Source: Gaiellasilicea sp963731615 (GTDB taxonomy: Bacteria > Actinomycetota > Thermoleophilia > Gaiellales > Gaiellaceae). Taken from it: DNA of 64,000 bases. Shown here piece after piece: positions 1 through 8,307 of the stretch. The notes beneath the pieces were generated by a model. That model did no database searches, was not told the DNA's origin, and saw only the letters and a list, made by a program, of their open reading frames with translations. How positions within the stretch are numbered: the first letter of the stretch is position 1; every line of letters starts with the position of its first letter. The position numbers and the translations under genes are program-made. Where the stretch lies: NCBI GenBank assembly GCA_963731615.1, contig CAVSWD010000004.1, positions 62,001 to 126,000 on the forward strand, in the 5' to 3' direction.

Positions 1-539
1 TTGGGCCGGTGCAACAGGAGCACCGCGATCGCAGCGGCCACCACGAACACGACGACCGGCCAGGGCTCACCGAGGAACACCGCCGCGAACGGGAGGACGA
101 CCGAGACCACGATCGAGGCGACGGACGCGTAGCGCGTGACGAGGAACGTCGTCACCCAGACCACGGTGGCGATGACCCCGATCAGCGTGGCAACGCCGAA
201 GAGAGCGCCCGCGGCGGTGGCGACCGCCTTGCCGCCCTTCTGGAAGCCGAGAAAGAGCGGGCGCCAGTGGCCGAGCATCGCGGCTCCTCCGGCGAGAACG
301 CCCGTCAGCTCGCCGACGAGGACGGTTCCGAGCAGGGCGGGCACGAATCCCTTCGCGATGTCGAACAGGAGTACCGGGATGCCGTAGCCGCGCCCGTAGG
401 TGCGCCAGACGTTCGACGCACCGATGTTGCCGCTGCCCGTCTGCCGCACGTCTTCGCCCTTCGCGGCCCGGATCAGCCAGTAGCCGAACGGCACCGACCC
501 CAGCAGGTAGCCGCCGAGGACGACGATGACCGACGTCAC
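1..539 (-). CDS. plsY: Glycerol-3-phosphate acyltransferase PlsY (3' end cut by window edge)
   Basis: PlsY is a polytopic inner-membrane enzyme that moves the acyl group of acyl-phosphate to glycerol-3-phosphate, giving lysophosphatidate for phospholipid synthesis. About 179 residues are visible; the family is usually around 200, so roughly the last 20 lie outside the window. Family motifs are present: GSGNIGASNV near residue 35, GHWRP followed by QKGGKAVAT near residue 100 (the common form is KGGKGVAT, so the second Gly is Ala), and TRYAS near residue 134. Several hydrophobic segments fit the multi-pass fold. The GTG start at 539 is preceded by AGGAG with good spacing. The gene is transcribed away from the minus-strand superoxide dismutase, 168 bp downstream of that gene's stop. 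Confidence 0.93.
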   Translation of the reverse strand, partial: MTSVIVVLGGYLLGSVPFGYWLIRAAKGEDVRQTGSGNIGASNVWRTYGRGYGIPVLLFDIAKGFVPALLGTVLVGELTGVLAGGAAMLGHWRPLFLGFQKGGKAVATAAGALFGVATLIGVIATVVWVTTFLVTRYASVASIVVSVVLPFAAVFLGEPWPVVVFVVAAAIAVLLLHRP

Positions 540-615
540 TCGGGAGCTCCTGACGTAATGAAGACCTGAGTCGCCGGGGCACGCCGGGCGGCGCGATGCA
601 GCGTCCTCAGTCGCA

Positions 616-635
616 CCGATATGCCCGCATATCGG
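616..635. promoter_or_regulatory. 20-bp palindrome between SOD stop and plsY start
   Basis: Two perfect 9-bp arms, CCGATATGC and GCATATCGG, are separated by CC. The short spacer suits a dimeric DNA-binding protein better than an RNA terminator hairpin. It lies 77 bp upstream of the plsY start, so it may be an operator for plsY. The binding protein is unknown. Confidence 0.4.
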
Positions 636-707
636 CACTCCCTGCGTCCTTGCTTCGCACCACGCGGCGCACCCCGTCGACGAGGCTCCATCACGTCAGA
701 AGCTCCG

Positions 708-1319
708 CTATTTGAGCGGGATCTGGTACTTCGAGACCCAGTCGTTCACGACGGCCCAGTCCAGATTGTCGAAGAACGCATCGATGTACGCGCCGCGGTC
801 GGTCTGGAAGTCCAGGAAGTACGCGTGCTCGTAGACGTCGAGCGCAACGAGCGGGGTCGCGTTCCAGATCGGGAAGGTGTTCTGCGCGTCGCCGACGTAG
901 TTGAAGAGCCGGCCCTCGTCCCAGTCGTAGGCCGTCCAGGCCCAGCCGCGCCCCGCCATCCCCGTCGCCTTCAGGTCCTCGCGCCACGCGTCGGCCGAGC
1001 CGAAGTCACGCTTGAGCAGGTCCGCGACAGCCCCCTTCGGGGCACCGCCGCCGCCGCCGAGGTGCTCGAAGTAGACCTCGTGGTTCTTGATCCCGCCGAC
1101 TGCGAAGGAGAGGTCGACTTTGAGCGCCCGGAACTCCGAGTAGACCTGGTTCGCGCTACCGAGGTCAGCCGCCGCGAGCTTCCCGAGGATCTCGTTCCGC
1201 TTGTTGACGTAGCCCTGATAGAGCTTGTAGTGGGCCTCCACCGCTGCGCGGGAGATCCCGTCGAGCTCCAGCAGCGCGGGCTTCAGCTCGCGGGGCCTGA
1301 TTTCTTCGTAACTCGACAT
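708..1319 (-). CDS. Fe/Mn-family superoxide dismutase (HxxxYQGYV subfamily)
   Basis: Cytosolic enzyme that dismutates superoxide to oxygen and hydrogen peroxide. The protein is 203 residues. Candidate metal ligands are His30 (AHYKLYQGYV), His80 (IKNHEVYF), Asp161 and His165 (ALDVYEHAYF). The first helix lacks the HHxxHH arrangement of the classical enzymes: the gate His is replaced by Tyr and the spacing to the active-site Tyr is one residue shorter, as in the subfamily carrying an HFTLYQGYV-like motif. A five-glycine run follows the second ligand. The ATG at 1319 has GGAGGTG just upstream. It is divergent from a second SOD whose start is 100 bp away. Whether iron or manganese is used cannot be decided from sequence. 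Confidence 0.9.
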   Translation of the reverse strand: MSSYEEIRPRELKPALLELDGISRAAVEAHYKLYQGYVNKRNEILGKLAAADLGSANQVYSEFRALKVDLSFAVGGIKNHEVYFEHLGGGGGAPKGAVADLLKRDFGSADAWREDLKATGMAGRGWAWTAYDWDEGRLFNYVGDAQNTFPIWNATPLVALDVYEHAYFLDFQTDRGAYIDAFFDNLDWAVVNDWVSKYQIPLK

Positions 1320-1418
1320 CCGCACCTCCACAAGTTTTCCGGCGACACGGTGACGGCGACCGGCGGGAACGGCGCGGAGCATATCCTTCCCTCCAGTTGC
1401 CGAGACGAAGGAGTCGCG

Positions 1419-2011
<593 letters not shown>

Positions 2012-2015
<4 letters not shown>

Positions 2016-2674
2016 CCCGGGCGCTCGTCACCGGCGGCACCGGCAAGCTCGGTACCGGAGTCGTCGCCGCGCTCCGCGAGCGGGGTTGGCAGGTGCTCGC
2101 TGCGGGTAGCCGAGACGGCGATGTCTCGCGGCCAGAGACGGCACGCACCCTCGTCGAGCGCGCGGTCGCGGAGCTCGGCGGGCTCGATGTCGTCGTCAAC
2201 GGCGCGTCGGCCGGCTTCGAGCCGAAGCGATTCGAGGAGGTCACGGAGGCGGATGTCGACGCCGCGTTGGGCGCGACCGTCAAGGGCAGCTTCTTCGTCA
2301 CGCAGGCGGCTGCTGCGCACCTGCGTACGACGCAGGGGCTCGTCGTGATGCTCGAGGACGTCGCCGCGTACCAGCCGTGGCCGTCGTTTGCGGCCCATGG
2401 CGCCGCCAAGGCCGCGCAGGCAATGCTCACGCGCTCGCTCGCCCGCGCACTCGCGCCGGACGTGCGGGTGTGCGGCGTCGCGCCGGGCCCGGTCGCCGTC
2501 GAGCCCGGGCAAGAGGAGCGCCGGGCAGCCGAGACCGTGCTCGGCCGGGTCGGCTCGCCCGGCGATGTCGCCGCCGCGATCCTGTACCTCGCCGAGGCCC
2601 GCTTCATGACGGGGACGACGATCGTCGTCGACGGCGGCCGCCTGCTCCAATCCGGCGCGCATGGGCATGCGTAA
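2012..2674 (+). CDS. SDR-family protein with altered catalytic residues, probable CTG start
   Basis: Rossmann-fold short-chain dehydrogenase/reductase-like protein of 220 residues. The NAD(P)-binding motif TGGTGKLG and an NGAS motif are present, and the C-terminal MTGTTIVVDGG is typical of FabG-like proteins. However, the active-site YxxxK reads HGAAK (Tyr to His) and the residue 13 positions upstream is Asp instead of Ser, so normal SDR chemistry is doubtful. Family alignment places the N-terminus at xTRALVTGGTG, which begins at a CTG overlapping the TGA of the preceding SOD (CTGA). The next standard in-frame start is ATG at 1961, which would overlap the SOD by 55 nt and add an unconserved tail. 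Its substrate is unknown; it may bind a nucleotide without catalysis. Confidence 0.75.
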
Positions 2675-2683
2675 GACGAAGGC

Positions 2684-3298
2684 ATGGCAACGGTGCTCAC
2701 GATCGGCCGCCCGGCCTCGCCGCGTGCCGGCCACGTCATGAGCGTCGAGAGGGTCGCGCACACGGAGCTGCTCGACGGCGAGCTGATCGAGCGCGTCGGC
2801 GAGGGCGACCGGCAGGCGTTCGACGAGCTGTATCACCGCTACGCGCGCCCGGTGCTGAGCCTCGCGCTGAGGCGGCTCGGCGACCGCGGCCGCGCCGAGG
2901 ACGCGGTGCAGGATGCTTTCACCGCGATCTGGCGGTCGGCCGGCAGCTACGACGCCGAGCGCGGCCAGGGCGGTGCGTGGCTCTACACCGTCGCGCGCAA
3001 CGCGATCGTCGACGGAGCACGACGCCGGCCCGAGCCGCCGATGGAGGTGCCCGAGGAGGCTTCCAATGACCGCGGCCCGGACGAGCAGGCGGAGGCGGCG
3101 TGGCTCGCGTGGCGGGTGCACGGCGCGATCGAGCGGTTGCCCGAGCACGAGCGCCCGGTGATCGAGCTCGCCTACTGGGGCGGGCTCTCGCAAAGCGAGA
3201 TCTCCGAGCGACTCGACGTCCCGCTCGGGACGATCAAGACGCGGACGCGGAGCGCCCTCGGCCGTCTCGCCGACCTGCTCGAGGACGAGCTCTCATGA
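2684..3298 (+). CDS. ECF RNA polymerase sigma factor
   Basis: Sigma-70 family factor of the extracytoplasmic-function group, 204 residues. Region 2 spans roughly residues 35-100 (FDELYHRYARPVLSLALRR, then AEDAVQDAFTAIWR) and region 4 roughly 145-200, with the helix-turn-helix LSQSEISERLDVPLGTIKTR. The ATG at 2684 lies just after a GAAGG; an internal ATG at 2738 (MSVERVAH) is an alternative that would remove an unconserved 18-residue leader. The stop overlaps the start of the following anti-sigma-like gene as ATGA, so the two are co-translated and the neighbour probably restrains this factor. Confidence 0.9.
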   Translation: MATVLTIGRPASPRAGHVMSVERVAHTELLDGELIERVGEGDRQAFDELYHRYARPVLSLALRRLGDRGRAEDAVQDAFTAIWRSAGSYDAERGQGGAWLYTVARNAIVDGARRRPEPPMEVPEEASNDRGPDEQAEAAWLAWRVHGAIERLPEHERPVIELAYWGGLSQSEISERLDVPLGTIKTRTRSALGRLADLLEDELS

Positions 3299-3856
3299 CC
3301 GACCGTTTCGACGAGCTCGTCGGCGAGGTCGGGGACAGCGAGGAGCGCGAGCGCCTGCTCCGCGTGCATGAGCTGCTGCTGTCGGTCGACCCTCCGGCCG
3401 ACCTCGTCGTGCCTCCAGTCTTGCTGCCGGTGCCGCTGCCGCGCCGGCGGCCGTGGCGCCTCGCCCTGCTCGCAGCGACGCTGGCGCGTGCTCGCGTTCG
3501 GCGCCGGCTACCTGCTCGGGGGCGACGGCGGCGATCCCGAAGCGGTTCGCGTGATCCCGATGGAGGGTGCCGGCGCGACACCAGCGGCTTCCGCCTCGAT
3601 CGAACTCCTGCCCGAGGACGAGGCGGGCAACTGGCCGATGAACGTCGTCGTTCGCGGCCTCGAGCCGAGCCGTGACCGCTCCGACTGGTACGAGCTCTGG
3701 CTGACGCGGGACGGGCGGCTCGTCAGCTCCTGCGGCCGTTTCATCGTCAGCGGAGCGCGAACCGAGGTGACGCTGAGCGTGCCCTACGGCCTGCGCCGCT
3801 ACGACGGCTGGGTCGTCACCAGGCGCGGCTCGCCCGAACCGTTGCTCACGACGTAG
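3295..3856 (+). CDS. RskA-like anti-sigma factor, interrupted by a +1 frameshift
   Basis: Membrane anti-sigma factor expected to bind the upstream ECF sigma factor. The N-terminal part (from ATG 3295, about 64 residues) reads in one frame up to the membrane helix ALLAATLA; the rest of the helix (VLAFGAGYLLGG) and the outer RskA-like domain (WYELWLTRDGRLVSSCGRF, then a TR-rich end) continue one base later. Removing one base in 3484-3487 gives an uninterrupted protein of about 186 residues with a single transmembrane helix. No HxxxCxxC zinc motif is seen in the cytosolic part. It may be a sequencing error or a real lesion that would free the sigma factor. The stop overlaps the convergent VOC gene by 11 nt. 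Confidence 0.75.
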
Positions 3857-4205
3857 GTTGCCACAGCTCGAAACGGTTGCCCTCGGGGTCGACGGCCCAG
3901 CCGAAGCGGCCGTACTCCTGCTCTTCGACTCGCTCGTCCACCTCGACTCCCGCGGCGCGCAGCTGGACGAGCATCGCGTCAAGATTCGCGACGCGGTAGT
4001 TCACCATCACCTGCTGCTCGAGCGGCCAGTACTCCGTGTCATCCGGGAAGATCGACCAGACCGTCGAGTCGCCGGCGGTGCCTCCGAACACGTGGCCGCC
4101 CCACTCGCTGATCTCGATCCCGAGCATCGTCTCGTACCAGGCACGCAGCGCCTCCGGGTCGCGGGCGCGAAGGAAGACGCCGCCGATGCCGGTGGCGCGC
4201 TCCAC
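3846..4205 (-). CDS. VOC-family (glyoxalase/bleomycin-resistance fold) protein
   Basis: Small 119-residue protein of the vicinal-oxygen-chelate superfamily. It opens with GVFLRARDPEALRAWYETMLGI, here split as VFLRARDPEALRAWYE and LGI, and ends with GWAVDPEGNRFELWQP, whose Glu is a typical metal ligand. The HVFGG segment near residue 40 and a paired beta-alpha-beta3 layout fit the fold. Reaction and substrate are not predictable. The GTG start at 4205 lies only 4 nt after the thyX stop, so it is translated downstream of thyX. A longer reading frame upstream overlaps thyX and is not supported. Confidence 0.8.
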   Translation of the reverse strand: MERATGIGGVFLRARDPEALRAWYETMLGIEISEWGGHVFGGTAGDSTVWSIFPDDTEYWPLEQQVMVNYRVANLDAMLVQLRAAGVEVDERVEEQEYGRFGWAVDPEGNRFELWQPTS

Positions 4206-4209
4206 GTAG

Positions 4210-4899
4210 CTACGGAGCAGTGCGGTTGTTCGCGACGAACGCCTCGTACGTGATCGGCATCTGCGTGGCCAGGAACTGCTCGCATGCCTCGGCATAGCGG
4301 CGGATCTCGCGCTGTGCGGTCTCGGCCGCCCGCAGGGAGACGAAGTTCATCAACGCCCGCGCGTTGACCGTCCAGTAGAACTCGGTGTAGGCACCGACCG
4401 GGAGCACCGAGCGGGCGAGCTCGCGGGCGACGCCCTCGTCGACGAGACGCGTGTAGGTCGCGTAGGCGACGTCGTAGACGGCCTGGAGCTCCTCGCGCGT
4501 GCGCTCCGCGAGCTCCGGCTCGACCGGCTCGAACGAGTACGCGCCGGGCTTGCCCACCTGGCTGCGCACGTCGTCGGCCTCCGGCACGTAGAACTCGTCG
4601 GTCGCCTTCGCGTACCGCATCGAGAACTCGTTGAACGAGCCGATCCGGTGGCGGAACCACTCGCGCGCGACGAAGATCGGACAGCGAATGTGGAAGCGGA
4701 AGGCGTTGTGCTCGAATGGCGTCCCGTGCCGGTCGCGCATCAGGAACCGGATCAGGCCGGCGTCGGCGTCGTCGAGCTCGTCCTTGTGGCGCGCGAAGCT
4801 GACGCGGGCGCCGTTCACGACCGAGAGGTCGTCGGCCATAGCGGCGTCGAGCCGCACGAAGCCGTGGTCGAGGACGGGTATCGAGTTCTCGGGTATCAC
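4210..4899 (-). CDS. thyX: FAD-dependent thymidylate synthase ThyX
   Basis: Flavin-dependent thymidylate synthase that converts dUMP to dTMP using methylene-THF and reduced FAD; it works as a homotetramer. The ThyX signature RHRIGSFNEFSMRY is intact, as are GTPFEHNAFRF and SVLPVGAYTEFYWTVNAR. Length is about 229 residues, close to the Thermotoga enzyme, whose start (DxGFVxL near residue 10) aligns with LDHGFVRLD here. GTG 4899 is preferred; GTG 4917 six codons upstream is possible but touches the divergent DUF72 start at 4918. No thyA is seen in the window. Together with nrdJ near 42 kb it covers flavin/B12-type deoxynucleotide synthesis. Confidence 0.95.
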   Translation of the reverse strand: MIPENSIPVLDHGFVRLDAAMADDLSVVNGARVSFARHKDELDDADAGLIRFLMRDRHGTPFEHNAFRFHIRCPIFVAREWFRHRIGSFNEFSMRYAKATDEFYVPEADDVRSQVGKPGAYSFEPVEPELAERTREELQAVYDVAYATYTRLVDEGVARELARSVLPVGAYTEFYWTVNARALMNFVSLRAAETAQREIRRYAEACEQFLATQMPITYEAFVANNRTAP

Positions 4900-4917
4900 C
4901 TGGGTCGTGACCGCCAC

Positions 4918-5574
4918 ATGATCGAGGCTAGCGCTTTGCCCGGACGGCTCCTCGTTGGGTCGTCCGGTTGGTCGTATCCGTCGTGGCGCCCCGACTTCTA
5001 TCCGTCCGGGCTCGCGAGCGAGGAGTTTCTCTCCTTCTACTCCGCGCGCCTGCCGACGGTCGAGCTGAACACGACCGGGTACCGGCTGCCGGCCGAGGAG
5101 CAGTTCCACCGCTGGGCCGCGCAGGCGCCGTCCGGCTTCCAGTTCGCGGTCAAGGCGCCGCCGCGCGCGCTCAGAGAGTTCGCGACGTTCGAGGAGCGCG
5201 TGCGCCTGCTGGGCGACTCGCTCGGCCCGGTGCGCGTCGTCGTGCAAGGCCCGCGGGACGACGGTCTGCTGCTGCTGCTCCTCGGCTCGACCGACCTGCG
5301 GGTCGCACTCGATCCGCGCCACGAGAGCTGGACGGGCGTGGATGTCTCGCCGGCCGTGCTCGTCAACGACTGGGAAGCCGATGCCGCCTTCCGCTACCTC
5401 CGCTTGCGCGAGCCTCCGTACTCCGACGGCGACCTCGAGCTGGTCGCAGAGCGTGTCCGGCCGCTCCTCGCGGAGGGCGTCGACATCTACGCGTACTTCC
5501 GTCACGAGGACGCGCCGACGGCACCGGCATACGCCGAGCGGCTGCAGCAGCTCGTCCGAGCGGGCGACGGCTAA
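4918..5574 (+). CDS. DUF72 (YecE/YunF-like) TIM-barrel protein
   Basis: DUF72 proteins form a TIM-barrel fold of unsettled function; some are suggested to act in nucleic-acid or iron-related processes. This 218-residue copy has the family start LLVGSSGWSYPSW, the TVELNTTGYRLP segment, FAVKAPPRALREF and the DPRHESW motif. It lacks the YVRLHG motif seen in the second DUF72 protein at 23.9 kb (here YLRLREPPY) and is about 60 residues shorter. It starts one base from the possible thyX start on the other strand, giving a back-to-back pair with almost no room for promoters. Confidence 0.85.
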   Translation: MIEASALPGRLLVGSSGWSYPSWRPDFYPSGLASEEFLSFYSARLPTVELNTTGYRLPAEEQFHRWAAQAPSGFQFAVKAPPRALREFATFEERVRLLGDSLGPVRVVVQGPRDDGLLLLLLGSTDLRVALDPRHESWTGVDVSPAVLVNDWEADAAFRYLRLREPPYSDGDLELVAERVRPLLAEGVDIYAYFRHEDAPTAPAYAERLQQLVRAGDG

Positions 5575-5625
5575 TCGGTCCTGCGGCCGACGCGGAGAAG
5601 GATCTCCGGGCTCTACCGTGAACAT

Positions 5626-5724
5626 GTGACCCCGATGCTCCCCGTGATCGCCATCCTCCTCCCGTTTGCAGCCCTGATCGGCCCGCTCGTCTGGATGGCG
5701 CGCATGGACCCGAATCACGGCTAG
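5626..5724 (+). CDS. Possible 32-residue single-pass membrane peptide
   Basis: A short frame from GTG 5626 (or ATG 5635) encodes one hydrophobic helix, VIAILLPFAALIGPLVW, followed by a short polar tail ending DPNHG. It lies alone between the DUF72 gene and the cold-shock gene. There is no strong ribosome-binding site, so it may be chance, but the hydrophobic run followed by positive residues is typical of real small membrane proteins. Confidence 0.35.
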   Translation: MTPMLPVIAILLPFAALIGPLVWMARMDPNHG

Positions 5725-5817
5725 ACTGCGCTCGTTCAATTTTCTTCAGAGCGCGTACCTGCGGTGCCCAGCACCTCTCTTACCGTTCGTGAGTCACAGG
5801 TAGGGAGGTGTATTTAC

Positions 5818-6021
5818 ATGGCAACAGGAACCGTTAAGTGGTTCGACGACGCGAAGGGCTTCGGCTTCATCGCGCCCGAGGACGGAGGCAAGGATCTCTT
5901 CGTCCACCACAGCGGCATCGGCGGCGACGGCTTCAAGTCGCTCTCCGAGGGCGCGAAGGTGGAGTTCGAGGCTCGCGAGGGTCAGAAGGGCCCCGAGGCC
6001 TTCAACGTCGTCGCCGTCTAG
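5818..6021 (+). CDS. cspA: Cold-shock protein (CspA family)
   Basis: A 67-residue nucleic-acid-binding cold-shock domain protein, an RNA chaperone. Both RNP motifs are present: KGFGFI (RNP1) and DLFVHH (RNP2), after the invariant start ATGTVKWFDD. A GGGAGG ribosome-binding site lies 9 nt before the ATG at 5818, which excludes the longer frame starting at 5764. A monocistronic unit is indicated by the strong terminator only 12 nt after the stop. Confidence 0.95.
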   Translation: MATGTVKWFDDAKGFGFIAPEDGGKDLFVHHSGIGGDGFKSLSEGAKVEFEAREGQKGPEAFNVVAV

Positions 6022-6033
6022 GCGCGTCGTTTT

Positions 6034-6071
6034 CCGCGGCGGCCCGCTTGCGAGCGGGCCGCCGCGGTTTT
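6034..6071 (+). terminator. Rho-independent terminator of the cold-shock gene
   Basis: A perfect 15-bp GC-rich stem (left arm CCGCGGCGGCCCGCT, loop TGCG) is followed by TTTT, and TTTT also precedes it, so it could work on both strands. On the minus strand it lies just past the end of fchA. Confidence 0.9.
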
Positions 6072-6080
6072 AGGCCGCGC

Positions 6081-6111
6081 CCGAGGGACAGTCCCTAGGA
6101 CATGTCCCTCG
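6081..6111. repeat. REP-like GGGAC-GTCCC repeat, overlapping the fchA stop codon
   Basis: Two adjacent palindromic units occur here: AGGGACAGTCCCT and an offset GGACATGTCC. The same core is found at 9514-9556, 11939-11956 and 57555-57573. On the minus strand the repeat supplies the last codons and the TAG stop of fchA. Confidence 0.6.
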
Positions 6112-6643
6112 CGGCCGTTTGCCGGGCGAACTCGGCAGCTGAGCTCGCGTGCCGACGCGTCTCGGCGATCCGGACGTCGCCCTCGCCGGCGTTGATCGCG
6201 ACGAGCCTGGCCGAGATCGCTGCTGCGGCTGCAGCGAGGTCAGCGCCCGCCGCCGCGTCACCACTGACGTTCGGGTTCCCCTCGGTCGCGACGAGCGCCG
6301 CCAGCTCGGCGACCTCGGCGGCGATGCCGGCGATCTCGTCCGGGATCACGATCGTCCGCTCCACGCTCTCCGGCGTTCGCTCGGCCATGAACGCTCCGTA
6401 GGCCTCCGCATCGGCGTCCGCAAGCGGCTCGACGCGGGCGCGGAGCTCCTCGGCGCGCCCGACCACCTCGGCGCGCCGCTCCCACGCGTCCGGCGCGAAC
6501 CTGGCCGCCATCGCCGTCAGACCAGCCGCCAGCGCGACCGCGATCGCGGCGACCGCTCCGCCGCCCGGCGCGGGAGTACGCGCGGGGACGGCGTCGAGGA
6601 ACTCCTTCAGCCCGAGGTCGAGGAACGACTCAGAAGAGGCCAA
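6095..6643 (-). CDS. fchA: Cyclodeaminase/cyclohydrolase family protein (FTCD_C type)
   Basis: Member of the formiminotransferase-cyclodeaminase C-terminal family, 182 residues, mostly helical. Stand-alone members next to fhs act as methenyl-THF cyclohydrolase (FchA) or formimino-THF cyclodeaminase. The PAPGGGAVAA motif near residue 25 is the family signature, and the NPNVSGDAAAGADLA segment is also typical. It starts at TTG 6643, overlapping the end of fhs by 14 nt, so the two are translationally coupled; together they would interconvert formate, formyl-THF and methenyl-THF. Its last residues (ARDMS) and stop lie inside a REP-like repeat, so the C-terminus may have been altered by that element. 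Confidence 0.88.
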   Translation of the reverse strand: MASSESFLDLGLKEFLDAVPARTPAPGGGAVAAIAVALAAGLTAMAARFAPDAWERRAEVVGRAEELRARVEPLADADAEAYGAFMAERTPESVERTIVIPDEIAGIAAEVAELAALVATEGNPNVSGDAAAGADLAAAAAAISARLVAINAGEGDVRIAETRRHASSAAEFARQTAARDMS

Positions 6644-8297
6644 CCGTGCGGCCGTCCTCGTCGATGTCGACGTCGAACGCGGCCGGGCTGCGGCCGAGAC
6701 CGGGCATCGTCTGCATCGTCCCGCACAGCGCCACGAGCCAGCCGGCGCCGGTGTAGGCGCGCACGTCGCGCACCGTCAACTCGAATCCGGTCGGCGCATT
6801 CTTGAGCTCGGGATCGTGCGAGAGCGAGAGGTGCGTCTTCGCCATGCAGATCGGCAGCCGGTCGAGACCGCCGGCGCCGTACTGCTTGAGCTTGTCCTTG
6901 GCGGTCTGGAGGAAGACGACGCCGGCGGCGCCGTAGACGCGCTTTGCGATTGCCTCGATCTTGGCGCCGATCGGCGCCTCGATCGGATAGGTGAACTCGA
7001 ACTCGTTCGGATGATCGGCCGCGTCGACCACCGCCTCTGCGAGCTCGGTTGCCCCCTCGCCGCCGCGCTCGAACGCTTCGTTCAGCTCAGCGGCGTGCGC
7101 ACCGTGCTCGAGCGCGAGCCGCCGCACGAGCTCGACCTCGTCGTCGGTGTCGCCGGGAAAACGGTTGACGGCCACGACCGCGCGCAACCCGAACTCGGCG
7201 ACGATCTCGAGGTGGCGGCGCAGGTTCTCGGCGCCGCGCTCGATCGCATCGAGCCCGCCGTCCGGGTCGCCGCCATGATGCTTTAGCGCCTTCGCGGTCG
7301 CGACGAGGACGACCGCGCTCGGCGAGAGGCCTCCCGCCCGACAGACGATGTTCAAGAACTTCTCCATCCCCATGTCCGCGCCGAAGCCTGACTCGGTGAC
7401 GACGTAGTCGCCGAGCTTGAGCGCGACGAGATCAGCCACGAGCGAGTTGTTGCCGTGCGCGATGTTCGCGAACGGCCCGCAGTGGACGAGTGCGGGCTGT
7501 CCCTCGAGCGTCTGGACGAGGTTCGGCTTCAACGCGTCCTTGAGCAGCACTGTCATCGCGCCCGCCGCCCGCAGCTGCTCGGCGAGTACCGGCTCGCCCT
7601 CGAAGGTGTAGGCGACCGTGATCGCTCCCAGCCGCTCGCGCAGGTCGGCGAGGTCGCGGGCGACGGCGACGATCGCCATCACCTCGGAGGCGGCGGTGAT
7701 GTCGAAGCCTGACTCGCGGACGTAGCCGTTCGCACGGCCGCCGACGCCGACGACGACGTTTCTGAGCGCGCGGTCGTTGATGTCGACGCAGCGCCGCCAG
7801 CCGACCGAGAGTGGGTCGATCCCGAGCTCGTTGCCGTGCAGGATGTGCGCCTCGAGCAGCGCCGCGAGCAGATTGTTCGCGGCGCCGATCGCGTGGATGT
7901 CGCCGGTGAAGTGGAGGTTCAGATCCTCCATCGGTACGACCTGCGCGTAGCCGCCTCCGGCCGCGCCTCCCTTGATTCCGAAGACGGGCCCGAGCGACGC
8001 CTCGCGCAGGCAGAGGACGGGGTCGCGCCCGATCTGGCCGAGGCCCTGGGTGAGCGAGACGGACGTCGTCGTCTTCCCCTCCCCCGCCTTCGTCGGCGTG
8101 ATCGCCGTGACGCAGACGAGCTTGCCGTCGGGCGTGTCGCGGAGGCGGTCGAGCACACCGAGGTCGATCTTCGCCTTCGTCCGCCCGTACGGCTCGACCT
8201 CATCCGGCAGCAGGCCGGCGTTCGAGGCGATCTCCTCGATCGGCCGCAGGGTCGCGGCCTGGGCGATCTCGAGGCTCGACGGCATCTCGGTGCGCAT
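6630..8297 (-). CDS. fhs: Formate-tetrahydrofolate ligase
   Basis: ATP-dependent ligase forming 10-formyl-THF from formate and THF in the cytosol. From ATG 8297 the protein has 555 residues, the normal family length. The nucleotide-binding motif TPTKAGEGKTTTSVSL near residue 65 is intact, and the internal segments HFTGDIHAIGAANNLLAA and CGPFANIAHGNNS are family hallmarks. Frames starting further upstream run into the PLP-enzyme gene, whose corrected stop lies 11 nt before this start; ATG 8285 is an alternative. The gene is followed by fchA, completing a formate-to-methenyl-THF module. Confidence 0.95.
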   Translation of the reverse strand: MRTEMPSSLEIAQAATLRPIEEIASNAGLLPDEVEPYGRTKAKIDLGVLDRLRDTPDGKLVCVTAITPTKAGEGKTTTSVSLTQGLGQIGRDPVLCLREASLGPVFGIKGGAAGGGYAQVVPMEDLNLHFTGDIHAIGAANNLLAALLEAHILHGNELGIDPLSVGWRRCVDINDRALRNVVVGVGGRANGYVRESGFDITAASEVMAIVAVARDLADLRERLGAITVAYTFEGEPVLAEQLRAAGAMTVLLKDALKPNLVQTLEGQPALVHCGPFANIAHGNNSLVADLVALKLGDYVVTESGFGADMGMEKFLNIVCRAGGLSPSAVVLVATAKALKHHGGDPDGGLDAIERGAENLRRHLEIVAEFGLRAVVAVNRFPGDTDDEVELVRRLALEHGAHAAELNEAFERGGEGATELAEAVVDAADHPNEFEFTYPIEAPIGAKIEAIAKRVYGAAGVVFLQTAKDKLKQYGAGGLDRLPICMAKTHLSLSHDPELKNAPTGFELTVRDVRAYTGAGWLVALCGTMQTMPGLGRSPAAFDVDIDEDGRTVGLF

Positions 8298-8307
8298 CGT
8301 GGAGAGC

